Assembly: GCF_000172555.1 (NCBI RefSeq)
Contig: NZ_ABOX02000010.1
Span: 62,001 to 126,000 of the forward strand
Source of the DNA: Pedosphaera parvula Ellin514
Lineage (GTDB): Bacteria > Verrucomicrobiota > Verrucomicrobiia > Limisphaerales > Pedosphaeraceae
Length of the DNA stretch: 64,000 bases
Reading direction: 5' to 3'
Under the pieces are notes generated by a model, which was given only the letters and a program-made list of their open reading frames with translations, was not told the DNA's origin and ran no database searches. A program made the translations under genes and the position numbers. Within the stretch, counting starts at the first letter, position 1. Each line of letters starts with the position of its first letter. Below are positions 38,807 through 47,854 of this stretch, piece after piece.

Positions 38807-40984
38807 ATGGCTTATCTGAAAATGCCAATAGCCCTTTTGGCGCTCTTTATCTGCCTGGAAGGAACTGCCTTTGCCCTGAACGCTGATGGTCCTGGATCAG
38901 CCCTCGCCAATCAGATGGTGGAATGGACCTTCACCTCAACCAGGCCTTACAAAGATCCTTTCAATCAAATCGAGTTGAATGTCACATTCACCACCCCTTC
39001 CGGCAAAAAACTCCTGGTCCCGGCCTTCTGGGACGGCGGGGATATTTGGCATGTGCGCTATTCCTCGACCGAAACCGGCATTCACCATTTCTCGACAGTA
39101 TGTTCCGATTCCAGGAACACCTCCCTCCATGCTGTGGCGGGAAAGGTGGAAATAAAACCCTATGTCGGCACCAATGCATTTTACCTGCACGGCCCCATCC
39201 AGGTCGCGAAGGATAAAAATCATTTCGAACATGCTGACGGCACTCCCTTCTTTTGGCTTTCCGATTCCTGGTATATGTCGCTCTGCAAACGCCTCAAGTG
39301 GTCCGAAGAGTTCAACACCTTGACACAGGACCGCGTTGCCAAAGGCTTCAATGTGGTTCAGGTGGTTGCCGGTCTTTATCCGGATATGGGAGCTTTTGAT
39401 GAACGAAGCGCGAACGAAGGTGGCTTCCCATGGGAAACAAACTTCACCCGCATCAATCCCAAATATTTCCAGGCCGCTGATCAACGTATCGCCTTCCTGG
39501 TGGACTCTGGCCTTGCTCCCTGCCTGTTCGGAGCCTGGGGCTATTACCTTCCCTGGATGGGTGAGAAAAAGATGAAGCAACACTGGCGCTATTTGGTAGC
39601 ACGGTATGGAGCTTATCCCATGTTCTGGTGTATCGCCGGTGAAGCCACCCGCCCCTGGTATCTTTCCAACACCCGCGCCAAAGACCAGGCACAGTTGCTC
39701 AAATCGTGGACCAAAGTGACCCGCTATGTCAGGCAGGTGGATCCTTATCATCGACCGCTCTCCATCCATCCCCCCATCGAACTTGGCCGTCAGCAGGTGT
39801 CGGATCCCAATCTGCTCGATTTCGAAATGCTGCAATCGGGCCATGACGATAGAGCCAGCGTTCCTTATACCATCTCTCTGGTGCGGCGCTCCCGCAGTTC
39901 TTCTCCACGCATGCCAACTATCGATGCGGAGGTTTGCTACGAAGGCATTCTCGGCAACTGCGAGGCCGACGTGCAACGCTACATGGAATGGCGCTGCCTT
40001 CTCGGCGGCACCGCCGGTCATTCCTACGGAGCCAATGGCGTCTGGCAAATCAACCAGCGTAATCAACCCTTCGGCACTTCTCCCGGCAACAACAACTGGG
40101 GCAATACTTGCTGGCAGGAGGCGATGAGACTTCCGGGATCAGGTCAGATGGGTTTGGGCCGGCACATATTAGAAAAATACAAATGGTGGGAATTCGACTG
40201 CCACCCCGAATGGGTTTCTCAAGACTCATCGGAAGGCTCCTTCAAATGGGGAAATTGGATCTGGTCGCCAGACGCAGAATCGGCCTTTGCCGCACCATCC
40301 GGGCGCCGCTGCTTTCGCAAAAGTTTCACGCTTACATCAACATCCCAGATCACGCAGGCGCTTCTGCATCTTGCTGTGGACGATAATGCCGAGGTCTTCT
40401 TGAACGGCACCCGGTTGGGCGGTTTGGTAGGTTGGAATCCTTATCGTGAATTGGAAGTGACGTCTCTCTTGAAATCAGGACCAAACATTCTAGCCATCCA
40501 CGCAGTAAATATCCAATCTGGCACCACACAGAAAAATCCCGCCGGACTTCTCGTCAATCTGGATATCCATTTCAATGATGATTCCAGGAAACAAATTGTC
40601 TCCGATGCCAGTTGGTTCTGTAGCGAACAGGAATCGTCCGGGTGGCAGGACGCCAACTTCGACGATAGGAATTGGACTTCTGCCAAATCCCTTGCCGAAC
40701 CTGGCCAGGGACCATGGAAAATCTTGACCTCTCCTAACTACCATCTGAATCCAGGGGCCGCCGGAATTGTGAAAAAAATTCGGCTAATTTATCTGGCTAC
40801 CAAAGCACCGGCCAAAGTGGAAAAGCTTGAGGCTGGAATAAATTATCGCGCCACCTTCATCAACCCGCAAAACGGAAACTCCGCCAGCGCGGGGATTGCC
40901 AAAGCCGATGCTGATCAAAAGTGGACCATTCCAACCCGACCGCCTCAATCTAAAGACTGGCTCTTGCTTCTGGAGGCTGAATAA
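38807..40984 (+). CDS. Exported DUF5060/DUF4038 glycoside hydrolase (GH140-like)
   Basis: 725 residues. Signal peptide to about residue 24 (G-T-A-F-A-L-N). DUF5060 N-terminal beta domain (F-W-D-G-G-D-I-W-H-V-R-Y-S), then a DUF4038 TIM barrel from about 135: F-F-W-L-S-D-S-W-Y, G-F-N-V-V-Q-V-V, F-G-A-W-G-Y-Y, candidate acid/base E279 in C-I-A-G-E-A-T-R and nucleophile region E375/E379 in I-D-A-E-V-C-Y-E-G. A galactose-binding-like domain (about 475-645; W-I-W-S-P-D-A, V-F-L-N-G-T-R) and a final beta-region follow. Relatives include apiosidase BT1012. Specificity unproven. Between two DUF5009 genes. Confidence 0.85.
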   Translation: MAYLKMPIALLALFICLEGTAFALNADGPGSALANQMVEWTFTSTRPYKDPFNQIELNVTFTTPSGKKLLVPAFWDGGDIWHVRYSSTETGIHHFSTVCSDSRNTSLHAVAGKVEIKPYVGTNAFYLHGPIQVAKDKNHFEHADGTPFFWLSDSWYMSLCKRLKWSEEFNTLTQDRVAKGFNVVQVVAGLYPDMGAFDERSANEGGFPWETNFTRINPKYFQAADQRIAFLVDSGLAPCLFGAWGYYLPWMGEKKMKQHWRYLVARYGAYPMFWCIAGEATRPWYLSNTRAKDQAQLLKSWTKVTRYVRQVDPYHRPLSIHPPIELGRQQVSDPNLLDFEMLQSGHDDRASVPYTISLVRRSRSSSPRMPTIDAEVCYEGILGNCEADVQRYMEWRCLLGGTAGHSYGANGVWQINQRNQPFGTSPGNNNWGNTCWQEAMRLPGSGQMGLGRHILEKYKWWEFDCHPEWVSQDSSEGSFKWGNWIWSPDAESAFAAPSGRRCFRKSFTLTSTSQITQALLHLAVDDNAEVFLNGTRLGGLVGWNPYRELEVTSLLKSGPNILAIHAVNIQSGTTQKNPAGLLVNLDIHFNDDSRKQIVSDASWFCSEQESSGWQDANFDDRNWTSAKSLAEPGQGPWKILTSPNYHLNPGAAGIVKKIRLIYLATKAPAKVEKLEAGINYRATFINPQNGNSASAGIAKADADQKWTIPTRPPQSKDWLLLLEAE

Positions 40985-41095
40985 ATCGCTACCTTCTTTA
41001 ATCAAGCAGGCTCAACCACCACTCCACCTTTCTGATTAACCTTGAAATGGGCGACCTTTTGACCTACACCTCGTTTTGATAAAACCGCGCTTTAC

Positions 41096-42379
41096 ATGAC
41101 CGAACTAACCGCACCCGTAATCGAAGCTTCTCCCGCCAAAGCCGCCAGCACTGCGTCGATTCCTCAGCGGCTCATGTCGGTGGATGCCCTGCGCGGCTTC
41201 GACATGTTCTGGATCATCGGAGCCGACTCGCTTGTCTATGCTCTGCATCGCCTTTCGCAAAATCGTGTCACGGACTTTCTAGGCCTGCAACTCGACCATT
41301 GTGACTGGGCCGGCTTTCATTTCTATGATCTCATTTTCCCACTATTTGTCTTCATCATGGGTGTGTCGGTCGTCTTCTCTCTGACGAAGGCCATCCAGCA
41401 ACTTGGCCGCGCCGAAGCGGTCAAACGTGTGTTCCGCCGAAGCGCTCTATTATTTGTCGTCGCACTCATCTATTCCGGCGGTGTGAGATCGGCTTGGCCT
41501 GATATACGCCTATTAGGGGTGCTGAATCGCATTGCCCTCTGCTATTTCGTCGGCGGGTTAATTTTTTGCTTTTTTAAACCCCGCGCCATGGTCGCTATCG
41601 CGGCAGCTCTCTTGATCGGCTATTGGTCGATTATGACCTTCGTACCCATTCGCGACATTCGGATGGCTCATTACAAGGAAAAGCACGAACTGGTTGATAA
41701 TGACGTGGATAAAATCATGCAGGACACCGGCGTCAGTGACCCTGCGAAAATTTTTTACAACACCACGAATTGGGTGACTGCCAAATATGACATGGGCTAT
41801 AATGTCGCCAATCACCTGGATTTCAAATACCTCGGCGGACGCAAATATGATACCTATTGGGATCCCGAGGGACTGCTCAGCACCATCCCCGCCGTGGCCA
41901 CCTGTCTCCTGGGTATCCTTGCCGGGCTTCTGCTGAGAAGCACAAACTACTGTGATCGCTGGAAAGTGATTTATCTCCTTTCTCTGGGAGCTGCGGGAGT
42001 GATTCTGGGCTTTCTGTGGAGCATCCAGTTCCCGGTGGTCAAAAAGATTTGGACCTCTTCCTTCGTCCTCGTAGCTGGCGGTTTCAGCGCCATACTGCTC
42101 GGAATTTTCTATCAGGTGGTGGATGTCTGGAAATATCAAAAATGGTGTCAGCCCTTTGTCTGGATGGGCATGAACTCCATAACTATCTATCTCACCAGCA
42201 ATTTTATCGGCGGCTTTCGGGGTCTGGCAACCCGCCTCGTTGGCGGTGATGTAAAAAGCTTTTTAGATCTCCACGTAGCCAAAGGCTCTGGCGACATGGT
42301 CCTCTCGATTACCGGACTTCTGCTGGCTTTCTGGTTCGTCCAGTTCCTCTATCGCAGGAAGATTTTCCTGCGGCTCTAA
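41096..42379 (+). CDS. DUF5009/HGSNAT-like acyltransferase membrane protein (copy 2)
   Basis: 427 residues, homologous over its whole length to 37597-38748 (S-V-D-A-L-R-G-F-D-M-F-W-I, C-D-W-A-G-F-H-F-Y-D-L-I-F-P-L-F-V-F, L-N-R-I-A-L-C-Y-F, W-M-G-M-N-S-I-T-I-Y). It carries an extra loop of about 45 residues around 200-245 (K-E-K-H-E-L-V-D-N-D-V-D-K-I-M-Q). Same predicted topology and conserved His. The duplication on both sides of the glycosidase gene suggests both belong to one sugar-processing pathway. No overlap with its neighbours (111 nt before, 286 nt after). Confidence 0.9.
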   Translation: MTELTAPVIEASPAKAASTASIPQRLMSVDALRGFDMFWIIGADSLVYALHRLSQNRVTDFLGLQLDHCDWAGFHFYDLIFPLFVFIMGVSVVFSLTKAIQQLGRAEAVKRVFRRSALLFVVALIYSGGVRSAWPDIRLLGVLNRIALCYFVGGLIFCFFKPRAMVAIAAALLIGYWSIMTFVPIRDIRMAHYKEKHELVDNDVDKIMQDTGVSDPAKIFYNTTNWVTAKYDMGYNVANHLDFKYLGGRKYDTYWDPEGLLSTIPAVATCLLGILAGLLLRSTNYCDRWKVIYLLSLGAAGVILGFLWSIQFPVVKKIWTSSFVLVAGGFSAILLGIFYQVVDVWKYQKWCQPFVWMGMNSITIYLTSNFIGGFRGLATRLVGGDVKSFLDLHVAKGSGDMVLSITGLLLAFWFVQFLYRRKIFLRL

Positions 42380-42665
42380 GCCTCCCCTCATTCAGCTAAA
42401 CCTGACTTTGCCGGAGCTGGGTTTTGGCTTCTGACAGAACCATCTGCAAATTTATTAAGATTTTTTGCAACGTTTCCCCGGCATCGGTGTCTGAATAGTT
42501 GATTGAAAGTAATATAGTGTCAGCCGGGGTTTGCGCTCCCACGGGCAAATCGTTGATTTTAACGAAGCAAATAAACAGCAGTTAAAAGCGTTTCCTTTGT
42601 CAGTTCGCACCTGAAGCCCGCCTTCGCAGACTAGGCGGCTTTGCTCATGCCTTGCGACCGCAATT

Positions 42666-43070
42666 ATGAAAGTCAAATTTACCCACGTCCGCATCTTGGT
42701 TTCAGATTATGCGAAATCATTTGCCTTCTATTCCGATGCCTTGAATCTCCCGGTGCGCTTCTCGGATGAGCAAAGCGGATACGGCGAATTCGATACCGGC
42801 ACCGTTACATTGGCTTTGTTCGACCGCAAGAACATGGCCGCCGCGCTGAGCGCCGAATTGCAACCATCAGAAGACAACGGCCTGGGCAGACCCACGTTGG
42901 TCTTGAACGTTGAAGATGTCGATGCTGCCTGCCTCGAACTCCAGAAGAAAGGCATCGCCATACTGGTTCCACCGATCGATCGACCTGCCTGGACTGTTCG
43001 CACCGCTCATTTTAAAGATCCGGACGGTAATATAATCGAGATAAACAGTTTCATGCGGCGCAAAGCTTGA
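42666..43070 (+). CDS. VOC-family (glyoxalase/bleomycin resistance fold) protein
   Basis: 134 residues. Two beta-alpha-beta-beta-beta halves: F-T-H-V-R-I-L-V-S-D-Y-A-K-S-F-A-F-Y opens the first, and P-T-L-V-L-N-V-E-D-V-D-A-A-C-L-E-L opens the second, which ends R-T-A-H-F-K-D-P-D-G-N-I-I-E-I. Metal ligands are plausibly H5, E43 or so, H116 and E124. Enzymes of this fold are dioxygenases, epimerases or resistance proteins. The reaction cannot be told here. Confidence 0.88.
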   Translation: MKVKFTHVRILVSDYAKSFAFYSDALNLPVRFSDEQSGYGEFDTGTVTLALFDRKNMAAALSAELQPSEDNGLGRPTLVLNVEDVDAACLELQKKGIAILVPPIDRPAWTVRTAHFKDPDGNIIEINSFMRRKA

Positions 43071-43090
43071 GTGAAGGAAAGAATTTACCC

Positions 43091-43230
43091 GCGTCCAGCG
43101 AAGCACTTCGCTGCGGGATGCCAGGGAGGAGCACAGGGATGGAAATGCGCCTAAAGCGCATCGTGGGAAATGGAGTGGGAGGAGCGGCTTTCAGGCGTGA
43201 TTAATGCCTAAAAAAGCTCCCCCACTCCAT
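43091..43230 (+). other. Run of three hairpins after the VOC gene
   Basis: CAGCGAAG-CA-CTTCGCTG (43096-43113), ATGCGC-CTAAA-GCGCAT (43145-43161) and ATGGAGTGGG-A-GGAGC / GCTCC-CCCACTCCAT (43170-43185 with 43216-43230) with an inner AGGC/GCCT pair. The last can end transcription of the VOC gene. The others look like REP-type palindromes. The PQQ gene starts 38 nt later. Confidence 0.5.
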
Positions 43231-43267
43231 CCATTTTACCTGATCTCATCCCGATGGACTTGCGATT

Positions 43268-44686
43268 TTGACAAACATCAATCAGAATCCGTCCGTGAAA
43301 ACCTCAGCGTGCAGCCTTAGGTCTTACCTCCAGTCCCTATCCTTCTTCTATCTCGTGCTTGCTTGCGTCAATTGTTTGATTACTTCACAAAGTTTCGGTG
43401 AAGATTGGCCCGGCTTCCTGGGACCACAAGCAAACGGGGTTTCTACAGAAACAGGTTTGATTGAAAGGTTTTCAACGAATGGTCCCCCTGTGATCTGGGG
43501 CAAATCCATCGGCACCGGCTATGGCGCGCCTTCCATCCTTGGCGATAGGCTCGTATTCCACCATCGAGTCGCCGGGGAGGAAATTGTCGAATGCCTGGAT
43601 GCCCTCACTGGCAAATCACTGTGGCATTACAATTATCCCAGCAAATTCATCGATCCCTACGGTTACAATAACGGCCCCCGCGCCACGCCCCTGCTGGTCT
43701 CAAATCTCTGTTACACCTTCGGTGCGGAAGGCAAACTCACCTGCCTCGAACTCGCCAACGGCAAACTCGTCTGGCAGCGTGATACCGGCTTTGACTTCAA
43801 TGTTCCTGAAGCCTTCTTCGGTGTCGGCAGTTCTCCCATTTTGGAAGACAACAAACTCGTTGTCGTGGTCGGAGGCCAACCGAATTCAGGGCTTGTTGCC
43901 TTCGACCTCAAAACCGGCAAAACCATCTGGGAAAGCGTGGGGCGAACAAATTGGGAAGGTCGCCCCATGATCGGCTGGCCCGGCGAACGCACCGTCAAAT
44001 GGCAATCAACCGAAAAGCAGGCCAGCTATTCCACCCCGGTTGCGGCTACCATTCATGGCCGATGCCAAATCCTCTGTTTGACACGTCAAGGCCTCGTCTC
44101 CTTGAATCCCACCAACGGAGCGGTGAATTTTAGCTTCTGGTTTCGCGCGCAAGTGCCGGAATCCGTCAATGCGATGAACCCCATTGTTGTGGACGACCTG
44201 ATTTTCATCTCCGCTGCCTACTACAAAATCGGATCAGTGCTCCTGCGCGTGAAACCTGACGGTAAGGACGTCGAGGAGGTCTGGCGCAATCCAGTGCTTG
44301 AAATCCATTGGAGCACACCCATTTATAAGAACGGTTATCTCTACGCCTTTAGCGGTCGAAACGAGCCCGACGCCCGCTTCCGTTGCGTGGAATTGAAATC
44401 GGGTAGATTAATGTGGGATAGGGAAGAAAGCTGGCCTCACCACAGTTCCGAGCAACCTTCTGTTTTCGGTCGCGGCTCGTGTATCCTTGCCGATGGCAAA
44501 CTCTTTGCCCTGGGTGAAGGCGGCCTGTTGGGCATTTTTAAACCTAATCCCGAAAAGCTTGAAGAAATTTGCCGTTGTCAGATCCCGCAGCTACATCACC
44601 CCTGCTGGGCCGCTCCAATTCTCTCTAACAAAAAGCTCTATCTCCGCAGCGAAGATCACCTCGTTTGCCTCGACCTGGCTAAATAA
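43268..44686 (+). CDS. Secreted PQQ-binding-like beta-propeller protein (copy 2)
   Basis: 472 residues from a TTG at 43268. Hydrophobic signal F-F-Y-L-V-L-A-C-V-N-C-L-I. Mature start E-D-W-P-G-F-L-G-P-Q-A-N-G-V, matching copy 1 at 35903. Docking motifs T-G-K-S-L-W, G-K-L-V-W, T-G-K-T-I-W, S-G-R-L-M-W. Longer than copy 1, mostly by an insert of about 25 residues near 230 (G-R-P-M-I-G-W-P-G-E-R). No Cys pair or PQQ ligand set is apparent. The opposing MFS gene ends 10 nt after its stop. Confidence 0.88.
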   Translation: MTNINQNPSVKTSACSLRSYLQSLSFFYLVLACVNCLITSQSFGEDWPGFLGPQANGVSTETGLIERFSTNGPPVIWGKSIGTGYGAPSILGDRLVFHHRVAGEEIVECLDALTGKSLWHYNYPSKFIDPYGYNNGPRATPLLVSNLCYTFGAEGKLTCLELANGKLVWQRDTGFDFNVPEAFFGVGSSPILEDNKLVVVVGGQPNSGLVAFDLKTGKTIWESVGRTNWEGRPMIGWPGERTVKWQSTEKQASYSTPVAATIHGRCQILCLTRQGLVSLNPTNGAVNFSFWFRAQVPESVNAMNPIVVDDLIFISAAYYKIGSVLLRVKPDGKDVEEVWRNPVLEIHWSTPIYKNGYLYAFSGRNEPDARFRCVELKSGRLMWDREESWPHHSSEQPSVFGRGSCILADGKLFALGEGGLLGIFKPNPEKLEEICRCQIPQLHHPCWAAPILSNKKLYLRSEDHLVCLDLAK

Positions 44687-44696
44687 CAAACATTTG

Positions 44697-46118
44697 CTAA
44701 TGGACAGGGCTGGTTGCCGACGCCGGCTTTGCATCCTTGGAACCAACACTATCTTCCGGTAACGGTTGCCCTTTGGTTTCAGGTAAAAAGATAAGCGCTA
44801 CCAGTCCCAGCAAAAACACCGCGCTCAGATAACAAGCCGCATTGCGAAATGCTGTTAACTTTGCTGCATCCGTCGTCGCACCGGCAGCCAGGCTGGCTTG
44901 TAGCTTGCCCAATGTAAACGGCCCGGAAGCCGCAATGAACCTCCCCACATTGTAACAGAAACTGGTCCCAGTGCTACGCAACCGCAAAGGAAAAAGCTCC
45001 GGAAGGTAAATTGCAAAACCGGCAAACAACGCAAGTTGGAAAAAACCCATGATAAAACTCATCCACATATCGGACTTGCTGTTGAAGAAATGAAAATACC
45101 CTATGGTGGCAATACAGGCACAGACATAAGCAACCGCGAATGAAGGCTTGCGACCGAAAGTCTGGGCGGCTTTCGTAAAGCAAAGCATCCCCAGGAAAGA
45201 TCCGAAATTCTGAACAATCATGTTCACTCCCGTCCAGATCGTTCTTTGCTGAGCGATTTTATCCGGGCTGATGCCTTCGTTCTTAAGCGACCGGGTAATT
45301 ACATCACCGACCAATTCGGGACTAAAAAATCCTATCCCCCATAATCCAACGACGCCCGCGATACACAAAATCATTCCCAGAAGCGCTCCCTTTCGCCAGC
45401 GTGGCTCGCCGAACAGGGATGCATAGGATCCAAACTTCACTCCGGTAACTTTGCCCGCCGCTCGTGCTGCTACCCATTTTTCCGGCTCTTTAAGACGAAT
45501 CTGAATAAAAACACAGAGAAACGCGGGCAACGCACCAATTAGAAACATGTACTTCCAGGACTGGCCGGCCTCGATGCGTGTTCCTTCCAAATTGCCAAGA
45601 AAAATAGCTATGCAACCAGCGGCCATATTGCCAATTGCTGAAAGCGCCTGCAACGTTCCCAGAGCCCCGGTGCGCGCTTTTTCGGGCAACCCATCTGCGA
45701 TTAAAGCAACTGCCAGGCCGAATACGCCACCCACTCCCAACCCCGTGACAAAACGAAAAACTGCGAAACTAATCCACCCTTTGGAAAATGCGGACAACCC
45801 AGTACAAACCGCGTACATCAGCACCATGATGGCGAGGGTTTTTGCACGGCCGACGCGATCACCCACTGCACCGAAAATCAAACCGCCCGTAGCCCAGCCT
45901 GCGACGAAGATGGTGGTTGCATACCCACCGTACAGCCTTAGATCCGCTCCCGCAGGCAAAAGAGCCTTCATGGCGCCGTTTCGAGCCAGCAGAAAGAGCT
46001 GTTGATCCAGACAATCGAACAACCAGGCAAGCGAGGCGACCAGAAAAACGAACCAGTGATAACGATTCAATTGGCGCCACCAAGGGCCTTGAATGGCGGA
46101 GGGATTCGAGGCAGTCAT
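44697..46118 (-). CDS. MFS transporter, sugar/sialic acid or aromatic acid type
   Basis: 473 residues with 12 transmembrane helices. Signatures are W-L-F-D-C-L-D-Q-Q in helix 1, G-A-V-G-D-R-V-G-R-A-K-T between helices 2 and 3, F-R-F-V-T-G-L-G-V-G-G-V-F-G in helix 4, and Y-L-P-E-L-F-P-L-R-L-R-S-T-G in the second half. These occur in the sugar porter and aromatic acid/proton symporter branches of MFS. The nearby glycosidase and acyltransferase genes favour a sugar substrate (inference). It faces the plus-strand cluster with a 10-nt gap. Confidence 0.88.
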   Translation of the reverse strand: MTASNPSAIQGPWWRQLNRYHWFVFLVASLAWLFDCLDQQLFLLARNGAMKALLPAGADLRLYGGYATTIFVAGWATGGLIFGAVGDRVGRAKTLAIMVLMYAVCTGLSAFSKGWISFAVFRFVTGLGVGGVFGLAVALIADGLPEKARTGALGTLQALSAIGNMAAGCIAIFLGNLEGTRIEAGQSWKYMFLIGALPAFLCVFIQIRLKEPEKWVAARAAGKVTGVKFGSYASLFGEPRWRKGALLGMILCIAGVVGLWGIGFFSPELVGDVITRSLKNEGISPDKIAQQRTIWTGVNMIVQNFGSFLGMLCFTKAAQTFGRKPSFAVAYVCACIATIGYFHFFNSKSDMWMSFIMGFFQLALFAGFAIYLPELFPLRLRSTGTSFCYNVGRFIAASGPFTLGKLQASLAAGATTDAAKLTAFRNAACYLSAVFLLGLVALIFLPETKGQPLPEDSVGSKDAKPASATSPVH

Positions 46119-46234
46119 GTTACAAAATAGTGAACTGGGTCAGTAGCAATCTTACCTACACGTAATTACTTCTGACGCCAAGGCTTAAATGCTGATTCAC
46201 CTTCAACTTCCTCCCTCTTCGCCTCGTGAATAAA

Positions 46235-46267
46235 GCAAAAAGCCCGCTCTTGCGAGCGGGCTTTTGC
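46235..46267 (-). terminator. Intrinsic terminator of the ribosomal supercluster
   Basis: On the minus strand GCAAAAGCCCGCTC, a four-base loop and GAGCGGGCTTTTTGC form a long GC stem followed by a T-run, 20 nt after the rplQ stop codon. Confidence 0.92.
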
Positions 46268-46286
46268 TTGCTGCTAAGTTATTGAA

Positions 46287-46712
46287 CTAAGCCTTGGCTT
46301 CAGCGGCTTTTGTTTCCGCTTCAGGCTTGGCCTCAGGTGCTGCTGCACCACCGGCTGGCACGTCGACCCATTCAAGAATCGCGAGCTGGGCGGCATCGCC
46401 CTGGCGTTGGTTCAGCTTCACAATGCGGGTATACCCGCCACGGCGGTCTTTTTGGCTCGGGGCGATCTCGTTAAAAAGAATCTTAACGGCATCTTCCTGA
46501 TGCAAACGGGAAGCGGCGAGGCGGCGATCATGGATTGTTCCGCTCTTGCCCAATGTGACCATTTTCTCGGCCACGGAACGTGCGGCTTTGGCCTTCGCCA
46601 AAGTGGTGGTCACACGTTTGTGCTTGATCAGACTGCAAACCATATTGTTCAGCATCGCATTCCGGTGTGTACCAGTGCGGCCCAATTTGGCGGTTCTCTT
46701 AAGGTGACGCAT
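46287..46712 (-). CDS. rplQ: 50S ribosomal protein L17
   Basis: 141 residues. Opens M-R-H-L-K-R-T-A-K-L-G-R-T-G-T-H-R, the L17 signature. After about residue 118 there is an Ala/Glu/Lys-rich tail (A-A-P-E-A-K-P-E-A-E-T-K) absent in shorter homologues. Last gene of the cluster, before the terminator. Confidence 0.97.
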   Translation of the reverse strand: MRHLKRTAKLGRTGTHRNAMLNNMVCSLIKHKRVTTTLAKAKAARSVAEKMVTLGKSGTIHDRRLAASRLHQEDAVKILFNEIAPSQKDRRGGYTRIVKLNQRQGDAAQLAILEWVDVPAGGAAAPEAKPEAETKAAEAKA

Positions 46713-46718
46713 AAACTC

Positions 46719-47747
46719 TTATTCCACGGTTGTGGTCACGCTGGTAGTCTCCTCTTTCGGAGTATCCAACGCTTCCGGGTCGAAACTCATACCCAGGGAC
46801 AATCCAAGGGCTGTGAGCTTCTCTTTTATTTCGTTGAGAGACTTCTTGCCAAAGTTACGATACTTGAGCATCTCGGCCTCGGTCTTCATCGCCAGCTGAC
46901 CTACAGTGGTGATGTTGGCATTATTCAAGCAGTTTGCTGCACGAACACTGAGCTCAATTTCATTCACGCTCATGCCCAACAGCTTCTTCAGCTTGGTCTT
47001 TTCTTCGTCCTGCTTGTCAACCACCTCTTCAAACTCGACAGCATTCTTGTCGTAACCGACGAAAACGTCGAGATGATGTTGAAGAATCGCAGAGGCCTGG
47101 GTCAAAGCGTCGTCAGGAGAAATGCGGCCATCAGTCCACACTTCGAGGATCAAACGATCATAATCTGTGCGCTGACCGACACGGGCGCTTTCAACAGCGT
47201 AACGAACTCGTGTCACAGGTGAAAACAGCGAATCAATGGCAATGACACCAATGGCCTGATTAGGCTTTTTGTTTTCATCACCAGGGCAAAATCCACGTCC
47301 GACCTTCACTTCGAGCTCGATCTCAAACTTCTTCTTTTTGTCGAGCGTGCAGATGTGCTGCTTTGGATTTACCAACTCAATATTTTGATTGACTTGAATG
47401 TCCGCGGCAGTCACTTCGCCATCCTTGTTGGCAGAAAGCAAGAGCGTCTGGGGTTCACGATTGTGAGCCTTGAACAACACCTTTTTCAAATTTAAAACAA
47501 TGTCGGTGACATCTTCCACGACACCGTCAACCGTGGTGAATTCGTGCATCGCACCATCGATCTTGATTGAGCTGATTGCAGCCCCTTCCAGGGAGGACAA
47601 AAGAACTCGGCGCAACGAATTGCCAATCGTGTGACCGTAACCAGTTTCAAATGGTTCCGCCACGAATTTGGCATAGGTTTCGGTTGAGGTTGTCTCATCT
47701 TTCGTCAACCGCTTCGGCATTTCAAAACGTCCTAAACGTACTGGCAT
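46719..47747 (-). CDS. rpoA: RNA polymerase subunit alpha
   Basis: 342 residues. N-terminal dimerisation domain with G-Y-G-H-T-I-G-N-S-L-R-R-V-L-L-S-S. C-terminal domain about 265-325 with L-S-V-R-A-A-N-C-L-N-N (Arg and Asn that contact UP elements) and N-F-G-K-K-S-L-N-E-I. Full length. 6 nt before rplQ, and 107 nt after rpsD with two hairpins between. Confidence 0.98.
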   Translation of the reverse strand: MPVRLGRFEMPKRLTKDETTSTETYAKFVAEPFETGYGHTIGNSLRRVLLSSLEGAAISSIKIDGAMHEFTTVDGVVEDVTDIVLNLKKVLFKAHNREPQTLLLSANKDGEVTAADIQVNQNIELVNPKQHICTLDKKKKFEIELEVKVGRGFCPGDENKKPNQAIGVIAIDSLFSPVTRVRYAVESARVGQRTDYDRLILEVWTDGRISPDDALTQASAILQHHLDVFVGYDKNAVEFEEVVDKQDEEKTKLKKLLGMSVNEIELSVRAANCLNNANITTVGQLAMKTEAEMLKYRNFGKKSLNEIKEKLTALGLSLGMSFDPEALDTPKEETTSVTTTVE

Positions 47748-47776
47748 ACTATTTTTCCTTTTGGCAAATTTAATCT

Positions 47777-47846
47777 GACCAACCCGGGTGTTATTCCCGC
47801 CCCGGGATGGTCCGTGTATTTGCCATTTGTGCTCTCGACTGAGAGC
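47777..47846 (-). promoter_or_regulatory. Two hairpins between rpsD and rpoA
   Basis: GACCA-a-CCCGGG / CCCGGG-a-TGGTC (47777-47812, 11-bp stem) and GCTCTC/GAGAGC (47831-47846). Neither has a T-run on the minus strand, so they are more likely mRNA processing or control structures than terminators. Confidence 0.5.
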
Positions 47847-47854
47847 GGGTTTAA

